Counted from the stretch's first letter, positions 1 to 9,297 are shown. The stretch is DNA of 64,000 nt from JACKDX01 sp964640175 (GCA_964640175.1 CAZXFW010000003.1:248001-312000), one strand, 5' to 3'. Program-made: numbers and translations. The notes: generated by a model not told the origin, from the sequence alone.

Positions 1-1152
1 ACAGGTCAGGTAACTTGCTCGATGACTCGCTCGACCTAGCTGTAACTCGATGTCATACGACGATTGTTTCATGGCGCGCGCGGCACGCTGCTCGGCGGCT
101 TTCCCCAAACTGACGCCAGCACGCACCACAGGCACGCCAGCAATTCGGATAGCCACCTGATCCATGTCAAACGGTTCACCGGAGTTACCCGCTGCCATTA
201 ACAATCGCCCCCAGTTGGAATCACGCCCATGAAGGGCAGTTTTCACCAACACCGAGCGCGCAAGTGCTTCGGCAACACGCCTGCATGTGCTCTCAGAAGC
301 AAGGCCTGTGACTGTCATGCGCACGGTATGCTCCGCGCCTTCGCCATCTGCCACAATCGCTGTGGCCAACTCCCCAAGCACTTGTTCGAGCGCCTGAACG
401 ACATGATGGTAGACCCTTCCCGTTGCTGAAACAGGGCGTGCCCCAGATGCCCCAGATGCCATGAGCAAAATCATGTCATTGGTGCTGGTATCTCCATCCA
501 CGCTGATCGCATTAAAGGTATGCCGAGCAGCATCCTTAAGGGCCTTTTGCAACACAGCGCTTGGTGCCGTCACATCGGTCACCACAAACGCCAGCGTGGT
601 CGCCATGTTTGGATGGATCATGCCGGCGCCTTTGGCGACACCCAACATGGTGCAGGGGCGTGAGTCTATGGAAAACGTGCGCGCTGCAATTTTGGGGCCC
701 TGATCCGTGGTAAGGATTGCACGACTGAAGGCTTTCCACCCTGTGCTTGACAATGAAGCCCGCAACGAGGGAATGGCGTGTACAATGGATTGCGTTGGCA
801 AAGGTGCCCCAATGACACCCGTCGAAGCAGGCAACACATGGCGAGCCGCAATGCCGAGTTCTTGAGCAAGCATTTTAGAAGTAAGCCTGGCAGCGCGATC
901 ACCCGCTTGGCCGGTGCATGCATTTGCGTTGCCGCTATTGACCAGCACGGCTTGGGCATATCCCGAGCCAAGGTGTTTCTGGCAAAGTTTCACCGGCGCT
1001 GCTTTGACGTGATTGGTGGTGAACAATGCCGCGGCAGGCACGGGCGCATCTGCCACAATCAGCCCAAGATCGAGCATCGAGCCAGCTTTAATTCCTGCAG
1101 ACGTTGCAGCCCACTTGAATCCCCTGACCTTAAACGCGTGTTTACCGCTCAT
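1..1152 (-). CDS. argJ: Bifunctional glutamate N-acetyltransferase / N-acetylglutamate synthase ArgJ (3' end cut by window)
   Basis: ArgJ moves the acetyl group from N-acetylornithine to glutamate, and in bifunctional forms also makes N-acetylglutamate from acetyl-CoA, in cytoplasmic arginine synthesis. The translated minus strand shows the family blocks NSGNANACTG, STGVIG and TTDQGPK, then GMIHPNMATTLAF, where the family self-cleaves between Ala and the nucleophile Thr, and SVDGDTSTND. The ATG at 1152 gives 384 codons to the window edge, so about 10-15 C-terminal residues are missing. It starts 5 bp after the secA stop, so the two are probably co-transcribed. Whether it is mono- or bifunctional cannot be read from the sequence. 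Confidence 0.95.
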   Translation of the reverse strand, partial: MSGKHAFKVRGFKWAATSAGIKAGSMLDLGLIVADAPVPAAALFTTNHVKAAPVKLCQKHLGSGYAQAVLVNSGNANACTGQAGDRAARLTSKMLAQELGIAARHVLPASTGVIGAPLPTQSIVHAIPSLRASLSSTGWKAFSRAILTTDQGPKIAARTFSIDSRPCTMLGVAKGAGMIHPNMATTLAFVVTDVTAPSAVLQKALKDAARHTFNAISVDGDTSTNDMILLMASGASGARPVSATGRVYHHVVQALEQVLGELATAIVADGEGAEHTVRMTVTGLASESTCRRVAEALARSVLVKTALHGRDSNWGRLLMAAGNSGEPFDMDQVAIRIAGVPVVRAGVSLGKAAEQRAARAMKQSSYDIELQLGRASHRASYLTC

Positions 1153-1157
1153 CGCGA

Positions 1158-4100
1158 TTACCCTTGCGAGGCGTCCAGACCCGATTCATCTGCACGTAAG
1201 TGACACTGTTTGTATTTTTTTCCGCTGCCACACCAACACGGATCGTTGCGACCCACTTTAGGGCGCTCACGCTTAACTGTGGCTCCCTTAAGCTGTGCCA
1301 ACTGTTCTGGGCTAAGTTCTGCCAGTGCACCTGGAGCCATCCCCGGACGTCGTGCCATGCGCCGCGCATGACGACTAACCGGTGATTGATCCGAAGCTTG
1401 GCCTTCCGCAGAACCTGGCGCTTCTGCATGCGACATGTGAATGTGCTGTTGGCGATCCTCCGCCTGGCGACGACGGCGCGCCTCCAGTTGGGCCATGTCT
1501 TCTTCAGCCATCGCTTCAAGCCGGAATACGGTGGATGCCACCGTCAGCTTGATGTTGTCCATCATCTGAACAAACAGATCAAACCCTTCACGTTTGTACT
1601 CTTTTTTAGGATCGCGTTGCCCATAGCCCCGCAGGCCAATCCCATCACGCAGGTTTTCCATGTTCTGAAGGTGTTCAATCCATTGCCGATCGATCTCCTG
1701 AAGATACAGGTTACGAAACACCCTCAAAAACTGAAGCTGGCCGAGCTGTTGTTCTTTTTTGATGAGTACAGCTTCTGCGTCCGTATAAAGGCGCGCAGCA
1801 AGCTCTTGTGGGTCGATGATTTTTTCAAGCCCAGTCGCTTCAATGCTAAACGCATTACGGTAAGCCTCGGTCAGCCCTGGAATATCCCAGTCTTCAAAGG
1901 GCTTGTTAGGCGGGCATGCGCGTTCTACCAATGCACCACTGATTTCATCGAGAAGATCCAGTAGCCTTTCGCGTTGCTCGGTCAGTGACCATGCCGTTTG
2001 CTCTTTTAGATACTCCAATGCTTGCTGGGGACTATCCTTGTAGGCGCTTAACTCAACATCACATCCAAACCACACATAGACATCACGCGCCAGTAAGTCC
2101 GTACGCAACGTACGAAGTGAGGAAAGATCAGCTTTTTGGGCTTGGGCTCGAAACGCTTCGAGTGCTTCGGGACTCGCACCTACAGGTGGCTCGACCGCCG
2201 CGTAGTGCTTGACCATTTGTTCCAGCACTGGCGCCGCAGTGGCAGCCAAACTTTCATCTTTGCGTTTAGCAAGCGGCTCAGGCTTCATGCCCTTTTTAAT
2301 CTGCTCTTCGGTCAACACCGTACGGTATTGGCCACACAGCACCTGCCGCCTGAGCGTGTAAATGCTCTTACGCTGCTGGTTCATAACGTCATCGTACTCC
2401 AGCAGTGTTTTACGGATGTCGAAGTTGCGCTCTTCTACTTTCTTTTGTGCATTCTCAACAGCACGTGTCACCCACGGATGTTCGATGGGAATGTCCTCTT
2501 CCATGCCAAGGGTATCCATCATGCGCTGCACACGTTCGCCCGCAAAGATGCGCATCAAGTCATCTTCCAAGGACAAATAAAACCGCGAACAGCCTGGATC
2601 ACCTTGCCGACCACTGCGGCCGCGCAACTGGTTATCGACGCGGCGTGATTCATGACGCTCGGTACCAATGATACGTAGTCCTCCTGCGGCCAGCACTTCT
2701 TGCTTCTCTCGCTCGCTTTGGGTGCGGTAGTGCTCAGTGGCTTTGGCGACCTCAAGCGCAAGCTTCGCTGAATCAGCTCGCAAGGCTTCGTCTGCCTGAT
2801 CAAACACATCCATGCGTGCTAACATCTCCGGATTGCCTCCGAGCACAATGTCCGTGCCACGACCCGCCATGTTGGTTGCTACCGTCACTGCGCCGCGTCG
2901 TCCCGCTTGAGCCACAATGTAAGCCTCCCGCTCATGGTGCTTGGCGTTGAGCACATTGTGCGTCACATTGCGCTTATCCAACAAACGCGAAAGCGCGTCG
3001 GATTTCTCAACACTGGTCGTACCCACCAACACCGGCTGGCCCGCTTCTTGTGCTTTTTGGATTTCATCTGCGACAGCGCGGAATTTTTCTCGCTCAGTTT
3101 TGTACACAAGATCATTGGAGTCTTCACGGACGACAGACTTATTCGTAGGGACCACCACGACATCCAATTTGTATATTTTATGAAACTCAGCAGCTTCCGT
3201 TTCAGCAGTGCCCGTCATTCCTGCCAGCTTGCCGTAAAGACGAAATAAGTTCTGAAACGAAATCGTCGCAAGCGTGATATTTTCGTCTTGAATGGACACA
3301 TGCTCTTTGGCTTCCACCGCTTGATGCAAGCCATCGGACCAGCGCCTTCCAGGGAGCGTGCGCCCGGTAAACTCGTCGATGATCAGAACCTTACCTTCTT
3401 GTGTCACCATGTAATGCTGGTCACGCTTGTACAGCGTGTGTGCACGCAAAAGCTGCTGTAGGGTATGAAGCGTTTCGAGGTTTACAGGATCGTAAAGGTT
3501 TTCACGTTCAGTGATGCCGCGTTCTTGCAAACTGCGCTGGGCCAGGTCGATGCCTTCTTCGGTCATCGTCACGGTGTTGGCTTTTTCATCCACCGTATAA
3601 TGTTCATCTTTACGAAACCGCGGAATGATTTCATTGATCCGAATATATTTTTCGCTGGCAGTCTCCCCAGGGCCACTAATAATCAAAGGCGTGCGTGCCT
3701 CATCGACTAAAATGGAATCAACTTCATCGACAATGGCAAAGTTAAGCTCACGCTGGCAGTAATCGTGAATGCTAAACTTCATGTTGTCGCGCAGATAATC
3801 AAACCCAAATTCATTGTTCTGGCCGTAGGTGATATCCGCACGATAGGCACGTTTTTTTGCAGAATCGCCTTGGGAATGCACGACCACCCCCGTGCTCATT
3901 CCTAAAAATCCATAAAGCTTTCCCATCCATTCGGCATCGCGAGTGGCCAAGTAGTCGTTCACCGTCACCACGTGCACACCCTTGCCTTCAAGTGCATTGA
4001 GGTAACATGCCAATGTCGCCACCAGGGTTTTACCTTCACCCGTTTTCATTTCTGCGATTTTGCCTTGATGGAGCACCATGCCGCCCACAAGCTGCACATC

Positions 4101-4352
4101 AAAATGCCGCATACCCAATGCGCGCCGTCCTGCTTCGCGACAGACCGCAAACGCGGGGATCAAAAGATCATCGAGCGGAGCACCCTGAGAAAGCTGCTGG
4201 CGAAACTCTGCTGTTTTCCCTCGCAGTGCTTCATCACTGAGCGCTTGTATCTGAGGTTCCAAGTCATTGATGGCTTGTACCTGAGGGAGCATCTTACGAA
4301 GCTCACGTTCGTTTTTGGTTCCTAAGATTTTTTTCAGCACCCAAGCGTACAT
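1158..4352 (-). CDS. secA: Preprotein translocase ATPase SecA
   Basis: SecA is the motor that pushes unfolded preproteins through SecYEG. Walker A is MKTGEGKT (about residues 102-109), the DEAD-type Walker B is VDEVDSI, and helicase motif residues follow (GRGTDI, QLRGRSGRQGD). The C-terminus ends in a SEC-C zinc motif (CWCGSG, then QCH), preceded by a His/Ser/Arg-rich linker. At 1064 aa it is longer than E. coli SecA (about 901 aa). The extra length is mostly a charged helical insertion around residues 690-830 and the C-terminal linker. It is the first gene of a leftward unit with argJ. Confidence 0.98.
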   Translation of the reverse strand: MYAWVLKKILGTKNERELRKMLPQVQAINDLEPQIQALSDEALRGKTAEFRQQLSQGAPLDDLLIPAFAVCREAGRRALGMRHFDVQLVGGMVLHQGKIAEMKTGEGKTLVATLACYLNALEGKGVHVVTVNDYLATRDAEWMGKLYGFLGMSTGVVVHSQGDSAKKRAYRADITYGQNNEFGFDYLRDNMKFSIHDYCQRELNFAIVDEVDSILVDEARTPLIISGPGETASEKYIRINEIIPRFRKDEHYTVDEKANTVTMTEEGIDLAQRSLQERGITERENLYDPVNLETLHTLQQLLRAHTLYKRDQHYMVTQEGKVLIIDEFTGRTLPGRRWSDGLHQAVEAKEHVSIQDENITLATISFQNLFRLYGKLAGMTGTAETEAAEFHKIYKLDVVVVPTNKSVVREDSNDLVYKTEREKFRAVADEIQKAQEAGQPVLVGTTSVEKSDALSRLLDKRNVTHNVLNAKHHEREAYIVAQAGRRGAVTVATNMAGRGTDIVLGGNPEMLARMDVFDQADEALRADSAKLALEVAKATEHYRTQSEREKQEVLAAGGLRIIGTERHESRRVDNQLRGRSGRQGDPGCSRFYLSLEDDLMRIFAGERVQRMMDTLGMEEDIPIEHPWVTRAVENAQKKVEERNFDIRKTLLEYDDVMNQQRKSIYTLRRQVLCGQYRTVLTEEQIKKGMKPEPLAKRKDESLAATAAPVLEQMVKHYAAVEPPVGASPEALEAFRAQAQKADLSSLRTLRTDLLARDVYVWFGCDVELSAYKDSPQQALEYLKEQTAWSLTEQRERLLDLLDEISGALVERACPPNKPFEDWDIPGLTEAYRNAFSIEATGLEKIIDPQELAARLYTDAEAVLIKKEQQLGQLQFLRVFRNLYLQEIDRQWIEHLQNMENLRDGIGLRGYGQRDPKKEYKREGFDLFVQMMDNIKLTVASTVFRLEAMAEEDMAQLEARRRRQAEDRQQHIHMSHAEAPGSAEGQASDQSPVSRHARRMARRPGMAPGALAELSPEQLAQLKGATVKRERPKVGRNDPCWCGSGKKYKQCHLRADESGLDASQG

Positions 4353-4430
4353 CGCGGGGGGAGCCTATGACCTCCCGGCCTCGCACGCAATCCCATTACG
4401 CACACGCCCCGAACCCGAGCGCCACGCATG

Positions 4431-4802
4431 CTAGGCCGTGTAAATCCACAGCAACAAAAAAGCCCCAAGCCCAGCAGCCGTAGCAAGCAATGCCAATGCC
4501 CCCACCGCCAACCACCGCTGATAGCGATGTGCCATGGCAACGTCATGCTCCATGCTATCCCAGATCCGATCCGCCTGCCTCTGAGCCTTCAGTCCCCCCA
4601 GCATGAATGTCACTAAGAGCGAGGCGCCCACCAATACGGTCATCACGGCCACAACGGCACGCACATTCCCTCGTTTTCGTAACAGTGAAGCCTGCTGCGC
4701 TGGCAAACTACGAACCGGCTCCGGTAAACGAACATGCTGGGCTTCTTGCGCGGCTTGGTGAAACATCGTTGCAAGGTTCGAAGCACCTTTTTTTGCTGTC
4801 AC
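4431..4802 (-). CDS. Hypothetical two-TM membrane protein, or frameshifted C-terminus of the upstream gene
   Basis: This frame opens with GTG at 4802 and encodes 123 aa. There is a hydrophilic N-terminal half, two hydrophobic segments (about residues 48-68 and 95-118) and a charged loop between them. It has no good Shine-Dalgarno site; an internal ATG at 4766 is another possible start. The first 95 bp overlap the end of the 391-aa gene in another frame. Its reading frame is +1 relative to that gene, and both share a run of seven A (minus strand, 4788-4794). It could therefore be the real membrane-anchoring C-terminus of the upstream protein, separated by a one-base indel. No family was recognised. 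Confidence 0.5.
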   Translation of the reverse strand: MTAKKGASNLATMFHQAAQEAQHVRLPEPVRSLPAQQASLLRKRGNVRAVVAVMTVLVGASLLVTFMLGGLKAQRQADRIWDSMEHDVAMAHRYQRWLAVGALALLATAAGLGAFLLLWIYTA

Positions 4803-5883
4803 ATTGTAATTTTTTATTACTAACGGAAATTATAGCAGACCGAGCCGAACGCGTATCAAAAGGACTGTGACGTGCTTGAAGCCGCCACTGGCCCCATTCA
4901 AGGGGAACCCAGGAAGGGTTCCAGGAAGCCTCCTTAATAAGGCGGGAGGGCCGAGCGAGGGTGCGTTGCCAATGTTCCCCATGGCTGTCGATCTTAAACG
5001 CATCTAAAATGACACATCGACCTAAGGAAGTCTTTACGTGAGGTCGTCCTGCTGAAGCTTCAGCGCCGGGAGCCACATTAAGGGAAGGCTGGCCAAGCGC
5101 AACAGGCAATTGCAAAGGTTGACTGAGGACGGTGGTTTGATCACGTTTGGCAACCACTGTCACATGGGCTACCGGCCCATGCACCGTTAATGCAAGCGCG
5201 GCGTAGCCTGCTTGCACGTGCACCCCATCCCCATGAGGAAACGTGACGCCTTGTCCTTCTTCCAAATGCACGGTCACATGTTGCAGCGTCGTATGAACCA
5301 CCAACAGGCATTCGTGCTCGGGAAGACAGCTGCCTTGCGCAATCTCCACCTCAAACCGCGAAGGTTTTACCTCTATCCCGTGAACACGCAATCGTCCCAA
5401 CTGCACCTGCTGCGTCGCATGGGCCAAGCGTGGCTCAAGCACCAAAGGGCTCGGTGTATCGCGTACACGAAGCAGCTTGGAGACATGAAGAGGTGTTTGG
5501 TCACGCGTATGGCCTGACACGCTCAAGGTGTATATCCTTTCTGGCACATCAGGCGGAATCCACAATGCACCCTCCATGTCATCACATGCGGAAGGGTGAA
5601 GCTGTGTTTTAAGTTCCCTAGAAGCCAGCCCTTGAAGTTTCATGGTTAAAGGTACTGCTTCAAGCTGAGGAATGCTGTTTCGCTGCACACTCAACACAAA
5701 TGCACGCGCAGGAAGATATTGCCCTGGACGAACTTCGTCGGGAGCGACAACCTGTAAGTCATACTGTGGCCCTGGAAGACGACTGCTTAACGCAAGCATG
5801 CCTGCAACGACGCACGCTGCTACTAGCAATGCACGCCAAAAGCCACCACGGCTAGCCCTGTCGACAAGCTTCACAGCTGGCAT
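4708..5883 (-). CDS. Hypothetical membrane-anchored periplasmic protein
   Basis: The 391-aa product has one N-terminal membrane segment (about residues 16-33, FWRALLVAACVVAGMLALSS) followed by a large beta-rich domain. Phrases such as YDLQVVAPDEVRPGQYLPARAFV resemble Ig-like or MG-type bacterial surface domains, but no family can be named. The last 25 residues, rich in Cys/Arg/Ser, look out of frame. They start right after the A7 run shared with the downstream two-TM frame, so the true protein may be about 480 aa with two C-terminal TM segments. Only 20 bp separate its start from the divergent fur gene. Confidence 0.65.
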   Translation of the reverse strand: MPAVKLVDRASRGGFWRALLVAACVVAGMLALSSRLPGPQYDLQVVAPDEVRPGQYLPARAFVLSVQRNSIPQLEAVPLTMKLQGLASRELKTQLHPSACDDMEGALWIPPDVPERIYTLSVSGHTRDQTPLHVSKLLRVRDTPSPLVLEPRLAHATQQVQLGRLRVHGIEVKPSRFEVEIAQGSCLPEHECLLVVHTTLQHVTVHLEEGQGVTFPHGDGVHVQAGYAALALTVHGPVAHVTVVAKRDQTTVLSQPLQLPVALGQPSLNVAPGAEASAGRPHVKTSLGRCVILDAFKIDSHGEHWQRTLARPSRLIKEASWNPSWVPLEWGQWRLQARHSPFDTRSARSAIISVSNKKLQCDSKKRCFEPCNDVSPSRARSPACSFTGAGS

Positions 5884-5903
5884 TATGCTCCTAGGACGAA
5901 GTC

Positions 5904-6392
5904 ATGGCGAGTCATATGTTTTCCAGCAAAAACAAGGATAAGCATAAGGAGTTACACGAACGTCTCGATCGCTACATGGCCCTCAAAGGCCTACGCTCTA
6001 CCGGGCAACGCCGATTGGTCACTGAAGTGTTTTTTAAAACGGGAGGCCATCAATCCATCGAGGATCTACTCAGCAAAGTTCGCCATAAAGATCCGAAGGT
6101 AGGCTACGCCACCGTGTACCGTACTCTTAAGCTGTTAGTCGAAAGCGGAATTGCCGCAGAACACCATTTTGGAGATGGGTTTACTCGTTATGAAATCACC
6201 GATCACGAAACCCACCATGATCATCTGATTTGCACACGCTGTGGAACTATTGTCGAGTTCGAAGAGCCCAGTATCGAGCTATTGCAAGACGAAGTGGCAA
6301 AACGGCATGGGTTTAACATCACCAGCCATAAACACGAGCTCTACGGCCAGTGTAGCGACTGCAATCGCACCAAGCCAAACGCGGTCGTCTAG
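5904..6392 (+). CDS. fur: Fur-family metal-responsive transcriptional regulator
   Basis: This 162-aa protein has the full Fur layout. A winged helix comes first (LRSTGQRRLVTEVFF, then VGYATVYRTLKLL), followed by a His-rich hinge ETHHDHLICTRCG carrying the metal-site histidines and the first CxxC, and a second CxxC (CSDC) near the end. It would repress iron-uptake or related metal genes when loaded with Fe(II). The start may be the ATG at 5904 or the one at 5916. It is transcribed divergently from the hypothetical membrane protein, with only 20 bp between starts. The exact subgroup (Fur, Zur or PerR) is uncertain; both Cys pairs fit Fur. Confidence 0.92.
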   Translation: MASHMFSSKNKDKHKELHERLDRYMALKGLRSTGQRRLVTEVFFKTGGHQSIEDLLSKVRHKDPKVGYATVYRTLKLLVESGIAAEHHFGDGFTRYEITDHETHHDHLICTRCGTIVEFEEPSIELLQDEVAKRHGFNITSHKHELYGQCSDCNRTKPNAVV

Positions 6393-6411
6393 CCCCAAGT
6401 GGGATCGAAAA

Positions 6412-7896
6412 TCACTCCTCACGTAAGGAGCGCTTAGGAAAGGAAAGCCAAAACTCGCAACCCTGTCCTGGCTCGGACTCGACCCAGACGCTACCGCCAT
6501 GCAACTGCATGGCACGGGACACAATGGTGAGGCCTACCCCTGTTCCTTCCTCAACATTGTCCAGACGTTGAAACAGATCAAAGATCTTTTTATGGTATTG
6601 TTTGTCGATGCCGGGGCCATTGTCCTTCACACACACAAGCATGTTATCGCCGGCATCTTTGGAAAAAATACGTAAACGCGGATCGGGTCCTGTAGTGGCG
6701 TACTTCATCGCATTGGTAATAAGATTTTCAATGACCTGCTGGAATCGATTGTAGTCTGCTGCGATGACTGGCAGTGCGCCGCCAAGCTCAACGATCAGAT
6801 GTTTTTGCCTTAAATGTTCAGCCAGTGATTGCACCACCGTTTCCACGAGCTCTCGAACATCGACGTTCGCGAGCTGCAACTCCATGCTGCCCAACCGACT
6901 TACTCGTAATAAATCCTCGATAAGCTGTTGCATTCTGCGCTGTGCCCGCTCAACGCATTGAAGGCTTTTGTGACACGCCTCAAAATTTCCAGTCGCAAGA
7001 TCTTCGTTGAGAAAATTCAAAAAAGAAAGGCTGGTAACCAATGGGGCTTTGAGATCATGAGACACCGTAAAAACGAATTGTTCCATTTCTTGATTTCGGC
7101 GCTGTACTTCTTCGTGAATCCGCACGAATTCTGTTTCTGTTTTTTTTCGCTCAGTGATGTCTACAATTGAAGCCAACACAAAATCACTGTCGTTCATACG
7201 TATCGGGTTCAGGCCTATTTCCACATGAATTTCGCGACCGTCTTTGCGTAATCCCGCGAGATCTCTACCCGCTCCCATCTGCCGCTTGAGCGGCTGCGCA
7301 GAAAATTCTTGGCGGAACATTGGATGACTGGCTCGATACCGATGTGGCACAATCGTCTCGACCTTCTTGCCAATCAGCTCACCTGGCCCATAGCCGAACA
7401 TCTTCTCCGTTTCGAGGTTACTCAATACAATCATGCCCGCATGATCCACCATAATGATGCCTGTAGGCACGCATTCAATTACGGTGTAGAGCCAATCCTG
7501 TGGGCGCCGTTTGTCCGTGACATCCACGACGGAAGCCACCACAAGCGGGGTTGCTTGTGAGGTAAGGGGACTGAACGCAATTTCGATGCCGAGGTGACTG
7601 CCATCCTTTCGACGTGCTCTAAACTCCCCTCTTGTTCGATGCTGTGAAGATGGAATCTGACCCAAAGAATCGCCACCGACGTGATAGATTGTGGGTGCTA
7701 ACTCAGGAATCAGTAACGTGATGGACTGCTCTACCAACTCACCTCGATCGTATTGAAAAATGCGTTCGAACTCCGGGCTGGTAAGGACAATCTTTCCTTG
7801 TGCATCGAGAATCGCAATCCCTTGTGGAATGGACTCGATAACCTCGCGCAGAGTGGTTTCAGTGTTGGCAAAAACTCGCTCGAAAGCCTGAGACAC
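6412..7896 (-). CDS. PAS-PAS sensor histidine kinase
   Basis: This is a 494-aa soluble kinase with no membrane segment. PAS 1 covers about residues 15-128 and PAS 2 about 137-250; both end in the typical VDVT/VDIT exit motif. HisKA follows with the phospho-acceptor H280 in FTVSHDLKAP. The HATPase domain has an N box (ENLITNAMKYA), G1 (DNGPGID) and G2 (GTGVGL). The start is a GTG at 7896 without a clear ribosome site. No response regulator gene is adjacent. It lies head-to-tail with the sequence that originally followed fabD and ends just past the convergent fur gene. Confidence 0.93.
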   Translation of the reverse strand: MSQAFERVFANTETTLREVIESIPQGIAILDAQGKIVLTSPEFERIFQYDRGELVEQSITLLIPELAPTIYHVGGDSLGQIPSSQHRTRGEFRARRKDGSHLGIEIAFSPLTSQATPLVVASVVDVTDKRRPQDWLYTVIECVPTGIIMVDHAGMIVLSNLETEKMFGYGPGELIGKKVETIVPHRYRASHPMFRQEFSAQPLKRQMGAGRDLAGLRKDGREIHVEIGLNPIRMNDSDFVLASIVDITERKKTETEFVRIHEEVQRRNQEMEQFVFTVSHDLKAPLVTSLSFLNFLNEDLATGNFEACHKSLQCVERAQRRMQQLIEDLLRVSRLGSMELQLANVDVRELVETVVQSLAEHLRQKHLIVELGGALPVIAADYNRFQQVIENLITNAMKYATTGPDPRLRIFSKDAGDNMLVCVKDNGPGIDKQYHKKIFDLFQRLDNVEEGTGVGLTIVSRAMQLHGGSVWVESEPGQGCEFWLSFPKRSLREE

Positions 7897-8005
7897 AGAG
7901 AAAGACTATAAACGAACTTCTCCACGCGGCAAACGGCCAAGTAACATATATCTTGAATCACGAACTATCCAGCGCTTGTAACTCAACCTGCTCCGGTTTT
8001 GATGA

Positions 8006-8035
8006 GGCAGTTTGGTACACGTGTAGCAAACTGCC
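8006..8035. terminator. 30-bp near-perfect palindrome, probable ancestral fabD terminator
   Basis: The arms GGCAGTTTG and CAAACTGCC flank an inner palindrome, TACACGTGTA. The whole 30 bp matches its reverse complement at 28 positions. Reading leftward, it starts 9 bp after the TAA stop of the orphan fabD 3'-end copy (8044-8046), which is where a fabD terminator would be expected. There is no strong U tract on either side, so it could instead be an operator. Confidence 0.45.
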
Positions 8036-8050
8036 ATACCCAAACTTAAA

Positions 8051-8100
8051 CAATCTTGGCAAAGTCGGCCTGGCTTTGAATGCTGATGCCGCGCGCGTCT
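8051..8100. repeat. 50-bp direct repeat, left copy (orphan fabD 3' end)
   Basis: These 50 bp are identical, in the same orientation, to 9903-9952, which encode the last residues of FabD (ARGISIQSQADFAKI). In this copy the reading continues as KIV followed by TAA instead of KIA followed by TGA. It therefore looks like the displaced original end of fabD, left behind when DNA was inserted at the gene's 3' end. Flanking bases on both sides differ between the copies. Confidence 0.9.
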
Positions 8101-8158
8101 GACGTAGAAGCTCAAGGAGCTCATGCTCCTTTCGTAACGGGTGCTCATCCTGTGATGA

Positions 8159-8732
8159 ATGACAGAGAGCCCATCGCCCCATGTCGTTCGTGTCGAGGAT
8201 CGTTATGTCGTTGTGCACACCTCAGGGGATAAGGCCTTGAACCTGGAAGACAGGGACTCTTCTATCGCGAGAAGCGTGTTCAACTTGAAACGTTCAAACA
8301 ATTTTTCAAGAGTGAGTTCGATCTTGTCAGGCGTGGTGAGATTGTAGGCATCAACGCAAACGAAGCATTGATCGTAGTCCGACATGGCCAAACGATCGAA
8401 CCGGGCCTATTAGCACGCGTGACAGAAGGCCCTCCGGATCTTGACGTGGTTTCGTTGCAACGCCAGACCGATATGTGGCAGTTGGCAACGGGCTTACGGC
8501 CTTTCTTTGGTTTTGGAAATGACCTCGGCATAGGTGGCTTCTAGCGAACGGCGTTATCGGACTCAGCGGTTTTGGATATCTTGAAGGTGGGACACGACTG
8601 TTGGTTTCTGGCCGCGGTGATCCAGGCTCGATGTTTGTTTCCCTGACAGGAGGCATCGCAGGCACTGGTGGCTTTAGTGACACTGGGAATATTGGATTGC
8701 ACCTAGGCACCCAACTTGAATGGCGTTTTTAA
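8159..8732 (+). pseudogene. Degraded surface or outer-membrane protein gene
   Basis: Protein-like sequence runs on through three frames. It opens with MTESPSPHVVRVEDRYVVVH at 8159, continues from about 8236 in a second frame (LEPGRQGLFYREKR, then INANEALIVVRHGQ) to a TAG at 8542, and ends in a third frame with a Gly-rich beta-strand stretch (GVIGLSGFGYLEGGTRLLV, then HLGTQLEWRF) and a stop at 8730. The final residue is Phe, as in outer-membrane barrels. At least two frameshifts are needed to read it, so it is not functional. The parent family was not recognised. Confidence 0.6.
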
Positions 8733-9039
8733 ATCCGGTAGCGCCATTTCCGATGGGAGCCTACGCCTTCCCTTGCACTCGTGCTAGGAAGGTGCTCATG
8801 TCAGATCAACTAGGCAAAACGATGGCCGCGTTAAAGCTGACGCAGTATTATTCCACGATAGCAAGCCATAGCCTACCCACGCCACTAGGTAGCCGGCAGC
8901 AAGACAAAACAAAAGCATCGCCTACCCGTCGCCGCCCGGCACACGAGGCGCAAACCCCGCGAGTGCGACTCGTGTAGTCTGTTGTAAATACTTGTAAAAA
9001 TAGGATGCGACTTCAATCCTGATAGATCCTGGCGCTTGT
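8733..9039. other. Non-coding stretch upstream of the toxin-antitoxin pair
   Basis: About 300 bp with no convincing reading frame. Short open frames exist but have no coding character or ribosome sites. A weak inverted motif (GCCTACC and GGTAGCC around 8869-8894) is visible. Nothing else could be assigned; it is probably decayed island DNA plus the promoter region of the TA operon. Confidence 0.4.
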
Positions 9040-9055
9040 TATAACATATGTTATA
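9040..9055. promoter_or_regulatory. Palindromic operator of the AbrB-Doc operon
   Basis: A perfect 16-bp palindrome, TATAACATATGTTATA, ends 8 bp before the antitoxin ATG. A -10-like TATACT (9052-9057) overlaps its right end. Such placement fits autorepression by the antitoxin, which is typical for type II toxin-antitoxin operons. The binding itself is inferred. Confidence 0.65.
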
Positions 9056-9063
9056 CTCACCCT

Positions 9064-9288
9064 ATGGCCAAACTAAAGGTGACAGCGATCGGAAACTCAT
9101 CAGGGGTAATTTTGCCCAATGAACTACTCGCCAAGTTGCGAGTCGGAAGGGGGGATCATTTGTATCTTGTAGAGACCCCCTATGGAATCGAGCTCTCACC
9201 CTACGATCCAGAGTTTGAAGAACAACTGGATGCGGCCGAAAAAATCATGCGCCGTGATCGGACTGTGTTGAAAAACTTGTCCGAGTAG
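9064..9288 (+). CDS. AbrB/MazE-family antitoxin
   Basis: This 74-aa protein starts with the swapped-hairpin AbrB DNA-binding fold (LKVTAIGNSSGVILPNELL, then GDHLYLVETP). A charged, probably disordered C-terminal tail follows (about residues 45-74) that would mask the toxin. It lies 9 bp upstream of the Doc-type toxin, and the palindrome before its start is the likely autoregulatory site. This AbrB plus Doc pairing is a recurrent one in bacterial genomes, different from the classical Phd-Doc of phage P1. Confidence 0.88.
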   Translation: MAKLKVTAIGNSSGVILPNELLAKLRVGRGDHLYLVETPYGIELSPYDPEFEEQLDAAEKIMRRDRTVLKNLSE

Positions 9289-9297
9289 CAACGACAC

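Noticed and set aside
1386..1964. 192-aa open frame opposite secA
   Set aside because: It lies entirely within the well-supported secA gene on the other strand, with no family features.
8351..8710. 119-aa minus-strand frame in the islet
   Set aside because: Opposite the decayed outer-membrane-type gene; the plus-strand translation has clear protein character, this one is Pro/Arg-rich noise.
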